Position numbers and translations under genes: made by a program. Positions 55,101 to 64,000 of a stretch of 64,000 bases of DNA are shown here, one piece after another. Origin of the DNA: Epithemia pelagica (taxonomy: Eukaryota > Bacillariophyta > Bacillariophyceae > Surirellales > Surirellaceae); assembly GCA_946965045.2 (NCBI GenBank), contig OX337236.1, positions 3,224,001-3,288,000 of the forward strand. Reading direction: 5' to 3'. Each line of letters opens with the position of its first letter. Position 1 is the first letter of the stretch. A model generated the notes under the pieces. That model was not told the DNA's origin and made no database searches. It worked only from the letters and a program-made list of their open reading frames with translations.

Positions 55101-57785
55101 ACCACCCACTCTGGCCGCACCCCTCTTGAGGCTCTTACCGGTACCCCACCCGACATTACCCATCTCCTTTTCTTTCCTTTCTGGGATGAGGTCTACTATC
55201 GTGTCGACCCTTCTGAACCTACCTCCGGTTCTTACCCTTCGTCTCCCGACGAGAAGCTTGGCCATTGGGTTGGTTTTGCCCACAATGTTGGTGATGCCTT
55301 TACTTGGAAGATCCTCACTGCCGACAACGTCATCATCTACCGTTCCGCTGTCCGTCGCGTTGCCTCCACTACCCCCAACCTTCGTGTGGATATCTCTTCA
55401 GGGGAGGAGTCGCCGCATAAACCCACTGACAAGCAAGGTGACACTGTCTTTATTCGCAGCAGAAGTGAAGACCCATCCACACCTATGCCAACAATTGACT
55501 ATGATGATTTAGTTGGACGCACATTCCTTTGTGACACTGAAGAGAATGGGGAGCGCCACCGAGCACGAGTAATCAAACGAGTTGTCGACCTGGAACAAGA
55601 TGCAACCAAACAAGAAGATCGACTCAAATACATCTTTCGCAAGTCTAACTCCAATGTTGATGAGATGATCTCCTACAACCAGCTCATGGAATACATTGAA
55701 AGGGATAATCAAGCCCAAACGACAGGGGATAGTCTCTTCCGATTCAGAGACGTTATTGCACACCAAGGACCTTTGAACTCAAGCGACCCAGACTATAAAG
55801 GGAGTAAATATAATGTCCTTGTTGATTGGGAGACTGGGGAGACGACATACGAACCTCTATCTCTTATTGCAAATGATGACCCCATCACAGTCGCCATCTA
55901 TGCCAAGAAAAATGGTTTGCTGGATCTACCTGGATGGAAACATCTCAAGCGATACGTCAAGACAAGCAAAAGACTCATTCGAGCAGCTAAACAATCCAGG
56001 ATCAAACAAGTTCGTCGCTCTATCAAGTACAAGTTTGGTTTCCAAGTACCTCGTACCTATGAAGAAGCAGTGGAACTAGACAAGCAGTTTGGGAACACGA
56101 AATGGCAAGACGCAACAGAATTGGAACTCTCACAGATCCAATCGTATAACACTTTCAAGAACCATGGAAAAGCCAAGTTCATTAATGGGAAATTGGCCAA
56201 TGCACCAGAAGGATATCATAAGATAAGAGTACATCTGGTCTTTGATGTCAAGCATGACGGAAGGCACAAGGCACGACTTGTCGCAGATGGACATCTCACC
56301 AAGGAACCCGTTGAGACCATCTATTCAGGGGTTGTCTCCATTCGCAACCTTCGCATTGCCATATTTCTTGGAACCATGAACGACATGGAAATATGGGGAG
56401 CAGATATTGGGAACGCATACCTAGAAGCATTGACAGGAGAGAAGATTTTCATCATTGCAGGACCAGAGTTCAAGGAGTTAGAAGGACATATCTTGATCAT
56501 CTACAAGGCATTATATGGTCTCAAATCCTCAGGTGCTCGCTGGCATGACAAACTGTTTGATGTTCTCATTGATATGGAATTTTCTCCAAGCAAGGCTGAC
56601 CCTGATATTTGGATGAAGAAGGCTCCTGGAGAAGACTGTTATGAATATATCGCTGTATATGTTGATGACTTAGCTATCGTTGCCATGGACCCTGAAGCTG
56701 TCTGCAAGATCTTTACAGAAAAATACAACTTCAAACTCAAAGGAGTCGGACCTATCGAGTATCATTTGGGGTGTCGTTATACCAAAGATCCAGACGGTAC
56801 ACTTGTGTCTGACCCACGAAGGTACATCGAGAAGATGATGGATACCTATGAACGATTGTTCAATGAGAAACCCAAGAAAGCAAAGCCGCCAGTCATTGCT
56901 AACGATCATCCTGAACTCGATGACTCTGAGCTCTTAGATGAAGAAGGGACCCAGCATTTCCAGACTCTTATTGGACAACTGCAATGGCTAATTACCATTG
57001 GCCGTTTTGATGTCTTTCCTGCTACCATGACTCTATCAAGGTTCAGAGCTGCTCCAAGGATTGGTCATTTGAAGCGAGCTAAGCGCATCTATGGATACCT
57101 CATGTCATTTCCTGATGGGTCTATCAGATTCCGCACTGGGGAGCCAGATTTATCAGCTTTACCTATCCAAGAATACGATTGGAGTCGTACTGTATACATG
57201 GACGCCAAGGAACGTATCCCTGAGGACTGTCCAACCCCACTTGGGCGTTTTGTGACAACTATACATTATGTCGACGCAAATCTCATGCATGATATTGTTA
57301 CTGGGAAAGCAGTTACAGCCATCCTGCATTTTGTAAATGGTACACCCGTGGACTGGTACAGTAAGCGACAAGCCACAGTGGAAACAGCCACGTATGGATC
57401 TGAATTTGTTGCCGCAAGGACTGCAGTTGATCAGATCACGGAGCTACGCCTTACACTCCGATACTTGGGAGTCCCTCTGCGAGAGAAGAGTTACATGTTT
57501 GGAGATAACCGCTCTGTCGTTATCAATAGCACCACGCCACACTCAATCATCTCCAAGAGGCACCATCTCCTATCCTATCACCGAGTCCGTGAAGCTATCG
57601 CTGCAAAGTACGTCGCATTCTACTGGAAAGATGGAAAGACAAACCCAGCTGATATCCTCAGTAAACATTGGGAATTCGCCGCAGTTTGGCCCATGCTCAG
57701 ATCTTTGTTATTCTGGAGAGGAAAAATCCAGGAAAGTGATGAGGGAATTGACAATCCTCATTCGACGAATTGTGGGGAGTGTTAG
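52104..57785 (+). CDS. Copia Gag-Pol polyprotein
   Basis: ATG at 52104, 1,893 aa, one uninterrupted frame. Residues 1-450 are Gag-like and helical, without a CCHC knuckle that I can see. Protease near 575: LIDRGANGGLAG, with Arg in place of the usual Ser/Thr after the catalytic Asp. Integrase: Asp in ATDSIFSD (about 864), Asp in ISDGGSSL (about 924), Glu in NKAENRYQ (about 957). Reverse transcriptase: HKARLVADGHL, LYGLKSSGARWHDKL, and the YVDDL active site near 1518. RNase H: WYSKRQATVETATYGSEF, the late FGDNRSV, then KTNPADILSKHW. Integrase before reverse transcriptase defines Copia. The last codon and stop are the first six bases of the 3' LTR (TGTTAG). Confidence 0.95.
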   Translation: MEATPPKTPFTPPEDKSSHITDQDLFDHITKGIFGCNDERAQSLQKWMRHHGFEHILHVLDHVATDPEETLKDLMQYKVGKQVNDLQTSTRLQLKLMAYWLLQQRQLQHGKLPRATWMNLTRDQYDDWRINTDFTKSGMNQDPVSPLKSPAHSVSSRSPTTSSTTSQSMLDLSAFKKGTKRDATAFESFKDERYFDSFWRVFKSTAKAQGLSNVLDFNYKVPKDDECAELLFREQQVFVYSVLVRIIQTDQGRAYVREHEHDEDARAVLKKLHVLHTESDLAKREVLRLTSYISNLRLDDSWRGTTRQFLLHFQEQLRLLDNLVPLSDRIHDHTRMTFLMQAVEKVPDLRRVKILDNVVNTKSGAKSLCYQSYFRLLLDAAFDHDQATRTSASNRRRHVKQHEFQLDEPFEPMEPPDYQINNTNIQSEKSPTSSKISLPRDVWFKLSEEDRQIIVDFNKSVQDSPTTPRKVQTHSLDIDPEPDPDPDANNVGDTHQDAPEQDPFDTSSDPVTQFVHQAIASTDINHPASDLSNILSTSTTKSSPKVKFKSSADHKQKVHMSRYLFSRKSTFSGNQLIDRGANGGLAGSDMRILAKTGRHITIVGIDNHELTGLPVVTCAAKFDTSDGPIIGIFNEYAHYGKGLSIHAPAQFEHFGLSVDERSVKVDGKQRITTLDGRALPLRIKDGLAYIQSLGIPSDDDMDKYPHIVFTSPHIWDPSVLDHTHPDPHQDPASNWTSVETDGSMETYPYDQYGEYTDRVVCTLNLLLDLPYDHGPDTPSFFSIYADQDGNDPTLHASVHKLYKEQYDWKKFRPFFGWQSEDVIADTFKHTTRHGHISFDQDTLKKHFKARNPILNLPRRHEPVATDSIFSDTPAVNHGGKIAQIFVGRDTLVTDIYGIKSTKQFVNTLQDNIRTRGVMESLISDGGSSLISHKVKDILRTLLIGEYRSEPYHQHQNKAENRYQTVKRMTNAIMNASGCPASAWLLCLEYVCDLLNHTSSTTHSGRTPLEALTGTPPDITHLLFFPFWDEVYYRVDPSEPTSGSYPSSPDEKLGHWVGFAHNVGDAFTWKILTADNVIIYRSAVRRVASTTPNLRVDISSGEESPHKPTDKQGDTVFIRSRSEDPSTPMPTIDYDDLVGRTFLCDTEENGERHRARVIKRVVDLEQDATKQEDRLKYIFRKSNSNVDEMISYNQLMEYIERDNQAQTTGDSLFRFRDVIAHQGPLNSSDPDYKGSKYNVLVDWETGETTYEPLSLIANDDPITVAIYAKKNGLLDLPGWKHLKRYVKTSKRLIRAAKQSRIKQVRRSIKYKFGFQVPRTYEEAVELDKQFGNTKWQDATELELSQIQSYNTFKNHGKAKFINGKLANAPEGYHKIRVHLVFDVKHDGRHKARLVADGHLTKEPVETIYSGVVSIRNLRIAIFLGTMNDMEIWGADIGNAYLEALTGEKIFIIAGPEFKELEGHILIIYKALYGLKSSGARWHDKLFDVLIDMEFSPSKADPDIWMKKAPGEDCYEYIAVYVDDLAIVAMDPEAVCKIFTEKYNFKLKGVGPIEYHLGCRYTKDPDGTLVSDPRRYIEKMMDTYERLFNEKPKKAKPPVIANDHPELDDSELLDEEGTQHFQTLIGQLQWLITIGRFDVFPATMTLSRFRAAPRIGHLKRAKRIYGYLMSFPDGSIRFRTGEPDLSALPIQEYDWSRTVYMDAKERIPEDCPTPLGRFVTTIHYVDANLMHDIVTGKAVTAILHFVNGTPVDWYSKRQATVETATYGSEFVAARTAVDQITELRLTLRYLGVPLREKSYMFGDNRSVVINSTTPHSIISKRHHLLSYHRVREAIAAKYVAFYWKDGKTNPADILSKHWEFAAVWPMLRSLLFWRGKIQESDEGIDNPHSTNCGEC
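57772..57779 (+). promoter_or_regulatory. Polypurine tract of the Copia element
   Basis: GTGGGGAG directly before the 3' LTR; primes plus-strand DNA synthesis in LTR elements. Confidence 0.7.
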
Positions 57786-58537
57786 GATTCTCACCGAAAA
57801 CTAGGTGGCGAAACCTACAACTCATCGAATGATGCTAGTATTTTATGGCATCCGATGACATTTTCCTAAAAGTGAGAAAAGAATGTCGGCATGCTCGCGA
57901 AACTATAAATTTGGCCACGGCATGCTCGCAGCGCACGCGTTATCGGCGACCGCTCGGATATTAACTATGGCCCAACACGTGCGCGCCCAAAACTATCAAG
58001 TGCGCGCCTCTACTATCCGAGTACGCGCATCCACGATTCGACCTAACGGTCTATGTAATCAAAGCACGAATCACGATCACGCGAGACCATATCTCTGTTC
58101 CCACAAATCCAAGAATGCAAACAGCAACGCGCCCAGGACAAGACTTATACCACGACAAAGCAAGAGCTGTTGCATCCCATACATGTTATCCATCACCCTA
58201 TACATTCAATATACACCAATGCCGGTCTACTCCAACCAGTGAGGACCTATCACACCAGATCCATGGCCGTATTCAAGAGCCAGGACTTCGGCACCGTCAA
58301 CCACCTTAGTTAGTAATCGTCTCACAATCATTAATATCACCATTTTAACACTCATCTTAAGACTTACCTCTTATCAGTGGACCGACTGCCCCCACCCACG
58401 GCGGACTTCGACTTGCAACTCTTCTCTGACCCGTGGAGGATTGTTGTATCGGTTGGTGATTCGATTGTCGGCTCAGCGAGCCTTTTACCTATCCACACTA
58501 TCTGTCTAACCCCTGTTGAATCGAGAGAAGTTTATCA
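57780..58537 (+). repeat. Copia 3' LTR (758 bp)
   Basis: Matches 50218-50975 over its whole length as read. Confidence 0.92.
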
Positions 58538-58542
58538 CCGGG

Positions 58543-58908
58543 AAACGATAACGTGAAACATGATGTGAAAAGCAATACAGAATGTAACGGTGGGCCGGAC
58601 CCGCGTCCCCGCGGCCGTTACTCTCGGCTCTTTGGTGACGGGGGCCACACGCACACACAGTACAGTCAGTTAGAGGGACCACTCGAGGAGCGTGACACGC
58701 GCCCTCACAGATGTTCCCACAGTTTTCGCGGTTGTTGGGGAACCTTTTGTACCGAAACGATTCCACACGACTCGTGACGGTGCGCTCCCCTCACAGTCAG
58801 TCCATGTGTCCGTTGTGTCGACATTCGGTCGCCGATTGATCCACCCAAATTTGCGGTCGCGTGAAACATGTCAGTCGCTCACAAAAAGGTGACGTTCTCC
58901 GTTCTCCA

Positions 58909-58941
<33 letters not shown>

Positions 58942-59854
58942 GCTCATCTGTTCTGGGACGGACAGACGTGTCCTGCTTTTGGGTCGCTTCTCTCTCCAAC
59001 TCCCTTTGGTCTTTTTCTGTGGTTTGGCGTTTGGCAAGAAGAGACAACCCCAGTACTACAAACTACAACCACGTATATTGGATCTTGGGGCAATGCTGCC
59101 ATACCACACCAAGTTGGTTGTTTCCTGGTGTGTGTTTAATACCATCTTATGTCAACCGGCATGACTTACTTTCTCCACTACCTAGAATCGTCTTTCCACC
59201 TATCTATATATAGTAGAAGAAAGAAGAAAGCAATTCTGGAACCCACAAACTGTGCCACGACGAAGAGAGATCAAACACACACATGTGTGTGCGTGTTGCC
59301 CGTGTCATGTAGAGTCTTGCCTTTTGGGGGTCTGAATGATGATAATAATGATACTACGTATGACGATGATGAGCTGTTGGTTGGTTCCATAACAAAGTCC
59401 TCGATAGTGCGACTCTTTCTATATGACGCTGCTAAAGAGCGACTTAAACGCGGCAAGGATCCAAAGCTAGCTAGAGGGAAGGAGAGGTAGACATGGTAGA
59501 GCCCCTACTGGAAACTGAAACGCGAGCTTTCTGGTTGGGCCTCCTTTCAAGGGACATCGCGATGGTCCCACAAAACGCAGTGTTGGGAGGGTGAGTGTTT
59601 GCCTCCTTTGTGGAACATCCAAGACAGTGTGTGAGACGGTGTGATCCCATTGAACGAGAGAGAGAGATAGAGAGAGAGGAAACAGTTCTCTCTAGAGATT
59701 GCTCGATTCCAAGCGCGCTTTTGTCGTCGTCGTGCTTGTGTTGTGGGTCCGTGTTTGTTGGTGTTGAAAGAGAAACCATCTCCAGTCTCAATCTCGCTCT
59801 AATATTGGCGCATCAAATTACGATCCAACCACAACAACAAGAGGAAGAAGAACC
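58543..59854. other. Promoter side of the divergent intergenic region, unit B
   Basis: Matches 37538-38867 apart from a roughly 19 bp deletion near 59311 and few substitutions. No supported gene. Confidence 0.6.
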
Positions 59855-60739
59855 ATGACGGCGGCTCGGAGAAATCACCAGACGCTGGAGGACGACGATT
59901 CGTCTCGTCAGGAAGAGGAGGCAGAGTCTTCGGAGGAGGAAGCACCGGCCGACCATTCCTCCTCCTCCGAAGACGAAGAAGAGGAGGAGGATGAAACGAC
60001 ACACCATGTCATGGCCATGGTGACCCGTGCGGCCACAACACTGGGATCGTCCACCGATGTCAATACGGACAGTGAAACGGACCACGACGACGAACCCACC
60101 AACGACCATTGCAATGACAACCATAACAACACGAAACACGAGGCCACGACCAAAACCACGAGTGTGGCGGATATTCGCCAGGAAATGAAGCAACGGCACA
60201 AGGAACGACTGCGACAATTGCAACAGGAACGAAACCAAAAAGAACAGCAAGATCAACCACAAGAACAAGAACAACCACGAGCCGTCTTGTCGCGCAATCG
60301 ATCCAATCGAGCCTTGCAAGTGCCTCGTCGCTTGTCGGCCGGAGGAGGGAATTATACCATGGCGTATACCGGATCGTCGTCTTCCACTGGACCCAAATCC
60401 CACAACCAACAGCAACGACGACGAGCCTCCATGGAATCTTCTTCTTCTTCGACAGCACGGCCTCGACGACGTCTCTCCATGGAACAACAACACAACAACA
60501 AGCAGCAATCTCGACGCGGCAGTGCCAGTGGAGGTACCCGTACGCGACCTGGTTTGATGCGACGGGGATCGTCCCGGCGACTTGTCGTACTGAATACGGA
60601 CCAGAATCGTCCACAACAACGACGCAACTCGGCCAGTGGACCCACTACCAAAGGAATGGTCCCAACCACCACCTCTACGACTCCCAGCAGTCCTCGACGA
60701 TCCTCCCTGACGCATGCGCGAACCAAGTTGCAATGGTAA
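59855..60739 (+). CDS. Ser/Arg-rich coiled-coil protein, intact copy (unit B)
   Basis: 294 aa from an ATG at 59855. Residues 10-45 are acidic (SSEEEAPADHSSSSEDEEEE). Near 105-130 is a short charged coiled coil (VADIRQEMKQRHKERLRQL). The C-terminal half repeats basic serine motifs (RRRASMESSSSS, RRRLSMEQQ, RRGSASGGT, RRGSSRRL, RRNSASG, RRSSLTHAR) that fit RRxS-type kinase sites. No family recognised. The same style of RRxS and RSLSG motif occurs in the giant armadillo protein of the unit, so the two may share kinases; that is inference. It is divergent from the GT8 gene. Confidence 0.7.
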   Translation: MTAARRNHQTLEDDDSSRQEEEAESSEEEAPADHSSSSEDEEEEEDETTHHVMAMVTRAATTLGSSTDVNTDSETDHDDEPTNDHCNDNHNNTKHEATTKTTSVADIRQEMKQRHKERLRQLQQERNQKEQQDQPQEQEQPRAVLSRNRSNRALQVPRRLSAGGGNYTMAYTGSSSSTGPKSHNQQQRRRASMESSSSSTARPRRRLSMEQQHNNKQQSRRGSASGGTRTRPGLMRRGSSRRLVVLNTDQNRPQQRRNSASGPTTKGMVPTTTSTTPSSPRRSSLTHARTKLQW

Positions 60740-61329
60740 CACACATGACATTACACCACCCAATCATCTACAATCCAAACCAACCACTCACACGCACATA
60801 CAAGTGATTATAATAGCGTCTGTGGAACCCTTGCAAGTCCAGAGTGAGTGAGTGTATATTTATAGTCTTTATTATTATTATATCAAGGATCCTAACGCAA
60901 CCTTGGTATAGAGTAGTAGATTGTCCTTCGTATTCGTAGTGTGAATGTGTGAAACTAGTGGCGTAGACAGTGCGCGCAAGTAGAAACATGAGAGAGAATG
61001 AAGGTTCTTTTGTATGGTAATAGATGATGAGGATGAAGAGATGTTGTGGTGGTGGTGACGAGAGTATGCGAGGATGAAACTGTGGAGTAAAGGGGTCGAA
61101 GGAGAATATATAACGAAGGGATGGTAACCACGAGTGAAACAAATAGAGAGAGCTGTAGGAGTGGTGACAGTGCGAACATCCATTCTTCCCAACGACTGAA
61201 GCGCCATCAGGAAAGAATGTCAACGTAGTAGTAACGATGGAGAGATGGGTACACAAGTGCTGTTGGCTCACCATAGGAGAGAGAGAGAAACACCATGACA
61301 AACGCGCGCGCGCAAGACAAGCGTCATGT
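60740..61329. other. Unit B end and spacer before the Bfr1-like gene
   Basis: Similarity to unit A ends near 60950. The rest has no supported gene. Confidence 0.5.
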
Positions 61330-63265
61330 TCATGCGGTCGCTTCGGCACCATCCGTGGCCAATGGTTCCGCCGCCGCATCCTCCGTCGTGGCTGCTGCGT
61401 CCTTGGGTGGCGGTCCCCATGTCGTGGATGCCGTAGCCGAACTTGCTCCTCCTCCTTCTTTGGAACCCAAGGGTACAAAGTCATTGGCATTCAATTGAAA
61501 CTTTCCACCTTTCTTGGTCGCTGCCTTTTTCTTTGTCGTATTGTTGTTGCGTTCGTCTCCCTCCTTTCCATTGGTCTCGTCCGACGACGACGGTTGTCGA
61601 TTGGCTTGTTCCTTGCGTTTGCGAATTTCCTGGGCCGTCGGGACGGAACCTCGTGGTTGTTGTTGATACCACGCCTTCTTTTCCCGCAAGGCTTGGACCG
61701 ACTGGGCGACATCTTCGAGTTTGACGGGGGGATCCAATTGCAACATGCCAAATTGTTCAAAGGTATCGACCGATAGGGTAAAGGGTCGTTCCGTGACCAA
61801 ATCTTGCTTCTTGGCCGCTCGGACTCGCTTCTTTTTCTTGCCACCCGCCTTGCCAAAATAATCTTCTTCCGCCTTTTTGTTGACGGGGGTCAATCCGGCA
61901 AAGGGATCGTCGTCCGGAACGCGCGTCGTGGCGGCCGTGGCAGCGTCCTTCGTCTTATCCTCGCCATCGGCCGGAGCATCCAAGTAGGTGCGTTCCAAAT
62001 AATTGGCCAAAAAGTCACACAGCGCTTGTTCTTCTTCATAGGGAATTTTCTTGGCTTCTTCGGCTTCAAGTTTGGCTTGATATTCGGCACGTTCCGCTTC
62101 TCGTTTGGCCTTTTCTTCTTCGTATTGCATCTTCTTTTGCGCTTTAATGGCGCGTTGGTAGGTGAACCAGGCATTGTTGGCCGTTCGAAAGGCATCGCGT
62201 TTGACATCCTTTTGGGTAAACAAGTCATTGATTTCTTTGCGGACCGCATCGCGTTTGGTAAAGAGTTCCTTCTTGGCATCCCGTTTGGTTTGATGGGCTT
62301 CATCGAGTTCCTTCATGGCCTTGACAATGGCATCCATTTCGGCCGACACGGCATCAATTTCCTTATCCTTGGCCGAGATTTGTTCGGCCAAGGCCTTGCG
62401 TTGGACCCGCATATCATCCAAGGCGGCATCCTTACTCTTGATATCCGTGACAAACTTTTTGGAGGCTTGCAGGGCATCCATTTCCTTGATGAGCTTCTTT
62501 TCTTCTGTCAGCGACATGCTGGTGGTTTCTTGCAATTTTTGCAACTTGGCAATTTCCTTGTCAATGTCTTGGACGGAACCAAATCGGGCATTGCTCCGAG
62601 CATCCTTCTTGTCCTTGAGCAATTTGTCATTGTCCGTCTTGAGGCGATCCAATTGAGCCCGGAGGGCCTTTTTTTCGTCAATGAGCGTCGTCTTGGTCTT
62701 TTTGAAGGACGCCATTTGCGCGCGTTTTTCCGCCATGGTGGATTTGGACGTGGGATCGTCCATGGCTTGGTCAATTTGCTCTTGGACTTCCTTGCGAGCG
62801 TCTTGCAAGGTTTGAATTTGTTCGTCCAAGGCGGCCAATTCCGCTTCGTGGGCCTCCTTGTTGGGTTTGTCGACCTACAAATTAGAAGTAACAAGAAGAA
62901 GTAAAAAGCAGCAGCGCACAGATAGATGCATGAGTGTGTGAGAGAGAAGGCGATCCACACACAGTCCCATACTTTCTTCTCACACCCTGCGACGCTCTCG
63001 ACACGCACACACACACAACAACAACAACCATTGATCGATCAATAGAAAGATACATAGAGATACGTACTCGTGGAATGGGTTGGGTCAAATCGTACAATTC
63101 TTCAATGGGCTTTTGTTCTTCCCGTGGTCTGGGTTGACGGCCACCCTTTTTCGGTTTCGTGGTGGCACCATCGGTTGTAGTGGTGGTAGCATCGGTGGTC
63201 GGTGGTGCGCCCTCCGTGGCTGGTGGAGTGGCCTCTGCGACGGCGGGTTCGTCCGACGAAGACAT
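61330..63265 (-). CDS. Bfr1-like coiled-coil protein, two exons
   Basis: Exon 1 is 63265-63068 (ATG at 63265, 66 codons) and exon 2 is 62874-61330. The 193 bp intron starts GTACGT, ends in TAG, and keeps frame. The protein is 580 aa. Exon 1 is Ala/Thr/Pro-rich and ends in a basic, Pro-rich stretch. From VDKPNKEAHEAELAALDEQI a long coiled coil runs over about 270 residues, with EEKKLIKEMDALQASKKFV and LFTKRDAVRKEINDLF matching the pattern of yeast Bfr1, a cytosolic protein tied to polysomes, mRNA and the ER surface. The C-terminal 230 residues are basic and low complexity (KKKKRVRAAKK, KKKAATKKGGKFQLNANDFVPLG). Assignment rests on motif resemblance recalled from memory, not on a search. Confidence 0.65.
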
Positions 63266-64000
63266 GATGAGAGTAGTAGGTTTCTCCAAACAATCAAGAA
63301 AAGAAGAAATAGGTTGGTGTAGATCGAGTCACCAACCAAAATGAATCGATTGGTTGGTTGGTTGTGGTGAAGTGATGATGCTTTGGTCACAACAGCTCTC
63401 CTCTGCTGCCAACCACAAATGCTCCAACCACAAAAGGGTGCCAACACCTCTCGTCTTTCTCTTTCTCGTTTTCCTCTGCTAGCACGGTTGCCGTAGGATA
63501 AAGCCTCTGCAAGTTGTTGTTGCTGTTGTTGTTTGCTTGCTCTCGTCGTCGTTCCTTCTACAACACACTCACAACAAAAGGAAACAACCAACTTGTTGGT
63601 ATGGCAGCATTGCCCAAAGATACGTGGTGTGTGTAGGTACGACTTTTGGGTGTGGTGCGCGGTGCGTGATGCAGCGCGATGTAGGAGTAAAAAAAAGGAT
63701 GGCGAAGGAAACTCTTGGAGCGAGGCGCGACCCAAACAGGACACGTCCGTCCGTCTAACCTCTTCAAATGGATGGTCACGATGGACGACAGACAGACATC
63801 GGATGACGTCACTTCTTGAGGAGCGACCGATGTTTTTACGCGAGCGAATCTTTTGGTCGACTAATCCGCGACCTCACGGAACGTCGACGCAACGGACATT
63901 TACAAGCTGAGTTCAGGGAGTATGTTCCTGACGTAGACCCCTCGTAGATTTAGTACCATAAAATATAATCCTCAATAGCGTTTGGCCTGACTAGTGAATG
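63266..64000. other. Upstream region of the Bfr1-like gene
   Basis: It contains the promoter and 5' leader of the gene ending at 63265. Short open frames on both strands overlap each other and show no domain. Confidence 0.5.

Larger units (their letters stand above)
50218..58537 (+). mobile_element. Full-length Ty1/Copia LTR retrotransposon, 8,320 bp
   Basis: It has 758 bp LTRs at both ends (TGTTAGG...TTTATCA), a 5 bp target duplication, an extra ORF after the 5' LTR, and a single gag-pol ORF with protease, integrase, reverse transcriptase and RNase H in Copia order. The two LTRs read as identical, no frame is broken, and the empty site exists in unit A. This is a recent and possibly active insertion. 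The protease and RNase H motifs resemble diatom Copia elements as I recall them. Confidence 0.95.
44855..60950. repeat. Segmental duplication, unit B (with the Copia element inside)
   Basis: 44855-50217 matches 32167-37541, and 58543 to about 60950 matches 37537 onward, including the region split in unit A. It starts inside the coding sequence of the giant gene, so unit B lacks that gene's promoter and its first roughly 1,525 codons. The end of similarity is set by eye. Confidence 0.88.

Noticed and set aside
61804-62904. 366-codon plus-strand frame rich in Phe, Gly and Leu
   Set aside because: Antisense shadow of the Lys/Glu-rich coiled coil of the Bfr1-like gene.

Overview
The window reads as nuclear DNA of a diatom or close stramenopile relative, probably a pennate diatom; the species is not established. 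Signs are short GT-AG introns (65 to 193 bp), long Asn, Ser and Gln tracts, a Copia element with the Asp-Arg-Gly-Ala protease motif that I recall from diatom Copia (CoDi) elements, a heliorhodopsin, and a GABA-B-like class C receptor. There is no operon logic, no rRNA, no CRISPR array, and no tRNA gene that I could recognise.

1-11 kb: three diverged copies of a six-bladed kelch gene lie on the minus strand. Copies 1 and 3 are open. Copy 2 is a pseudogene split by a 4,044 bp Merlin (IS1016/IS1595-like) DNA transposon with a perfect 9 bp target duplication. A 0.7 kb deletion derivative of a mariner-type transposon lies between copies 2 and 3.

11-20 kb: a complete heliorhodopsin gene (330 aa, retinal lysine K318, counterion E181) and a truncated second copy that ends about 70 bp upstream of the start codon of kelch copy 3. 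After a 3.7 kb gene-poor stretch comes a class C receptor with a periplasmic-binding-protein ectodomain. Kelch genes, heliorhodopsins and receptor are all on the minus strand.

21-26 kb: a full-length mariner-type element (1,933 bp, TA duplication, intact transposase), then a four-exon gene for a secreted, single-pass membrane protein of 602 aa.

27-61 kb: a tandem segmental duplication of a unit of about 7.8 kb. The unit carries the 3' part of a giant low-complexity and armadillo-repeat gene, a GT8-like glycosyltransferase, and a Ser/Arg-rich coiled-coil gene. Copy A (from 32167) has the full N-terminus of the giant gene but a 2 bp frameshift in its armadillo domain. Its third gene is split by a 4.8 kb insertion that itself holds a secreted-protein gene, a fragment of another gene, and an internally deleted Ty3/gypsy element. 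Copy B (from 44855) lacks the N-terminus of the giant gene, keeps its armadillo frame, and carries an 8.3 kb Copia element with LTRs that read as identical. Two haplotypes joined during assembly would look similar, so the junction needs long-read support.

61-64 kb: a two-exon gene for a coiled-coil protein resembling yeast Bfr1, then its upstream region.

No gene set here forms a recognisable pathway. The main story is repeated local duplication and mobile-element insertion that remodels genes for sensors (heliorhodopsin, class C receptor) and scaffolds (kelch, armadillo).
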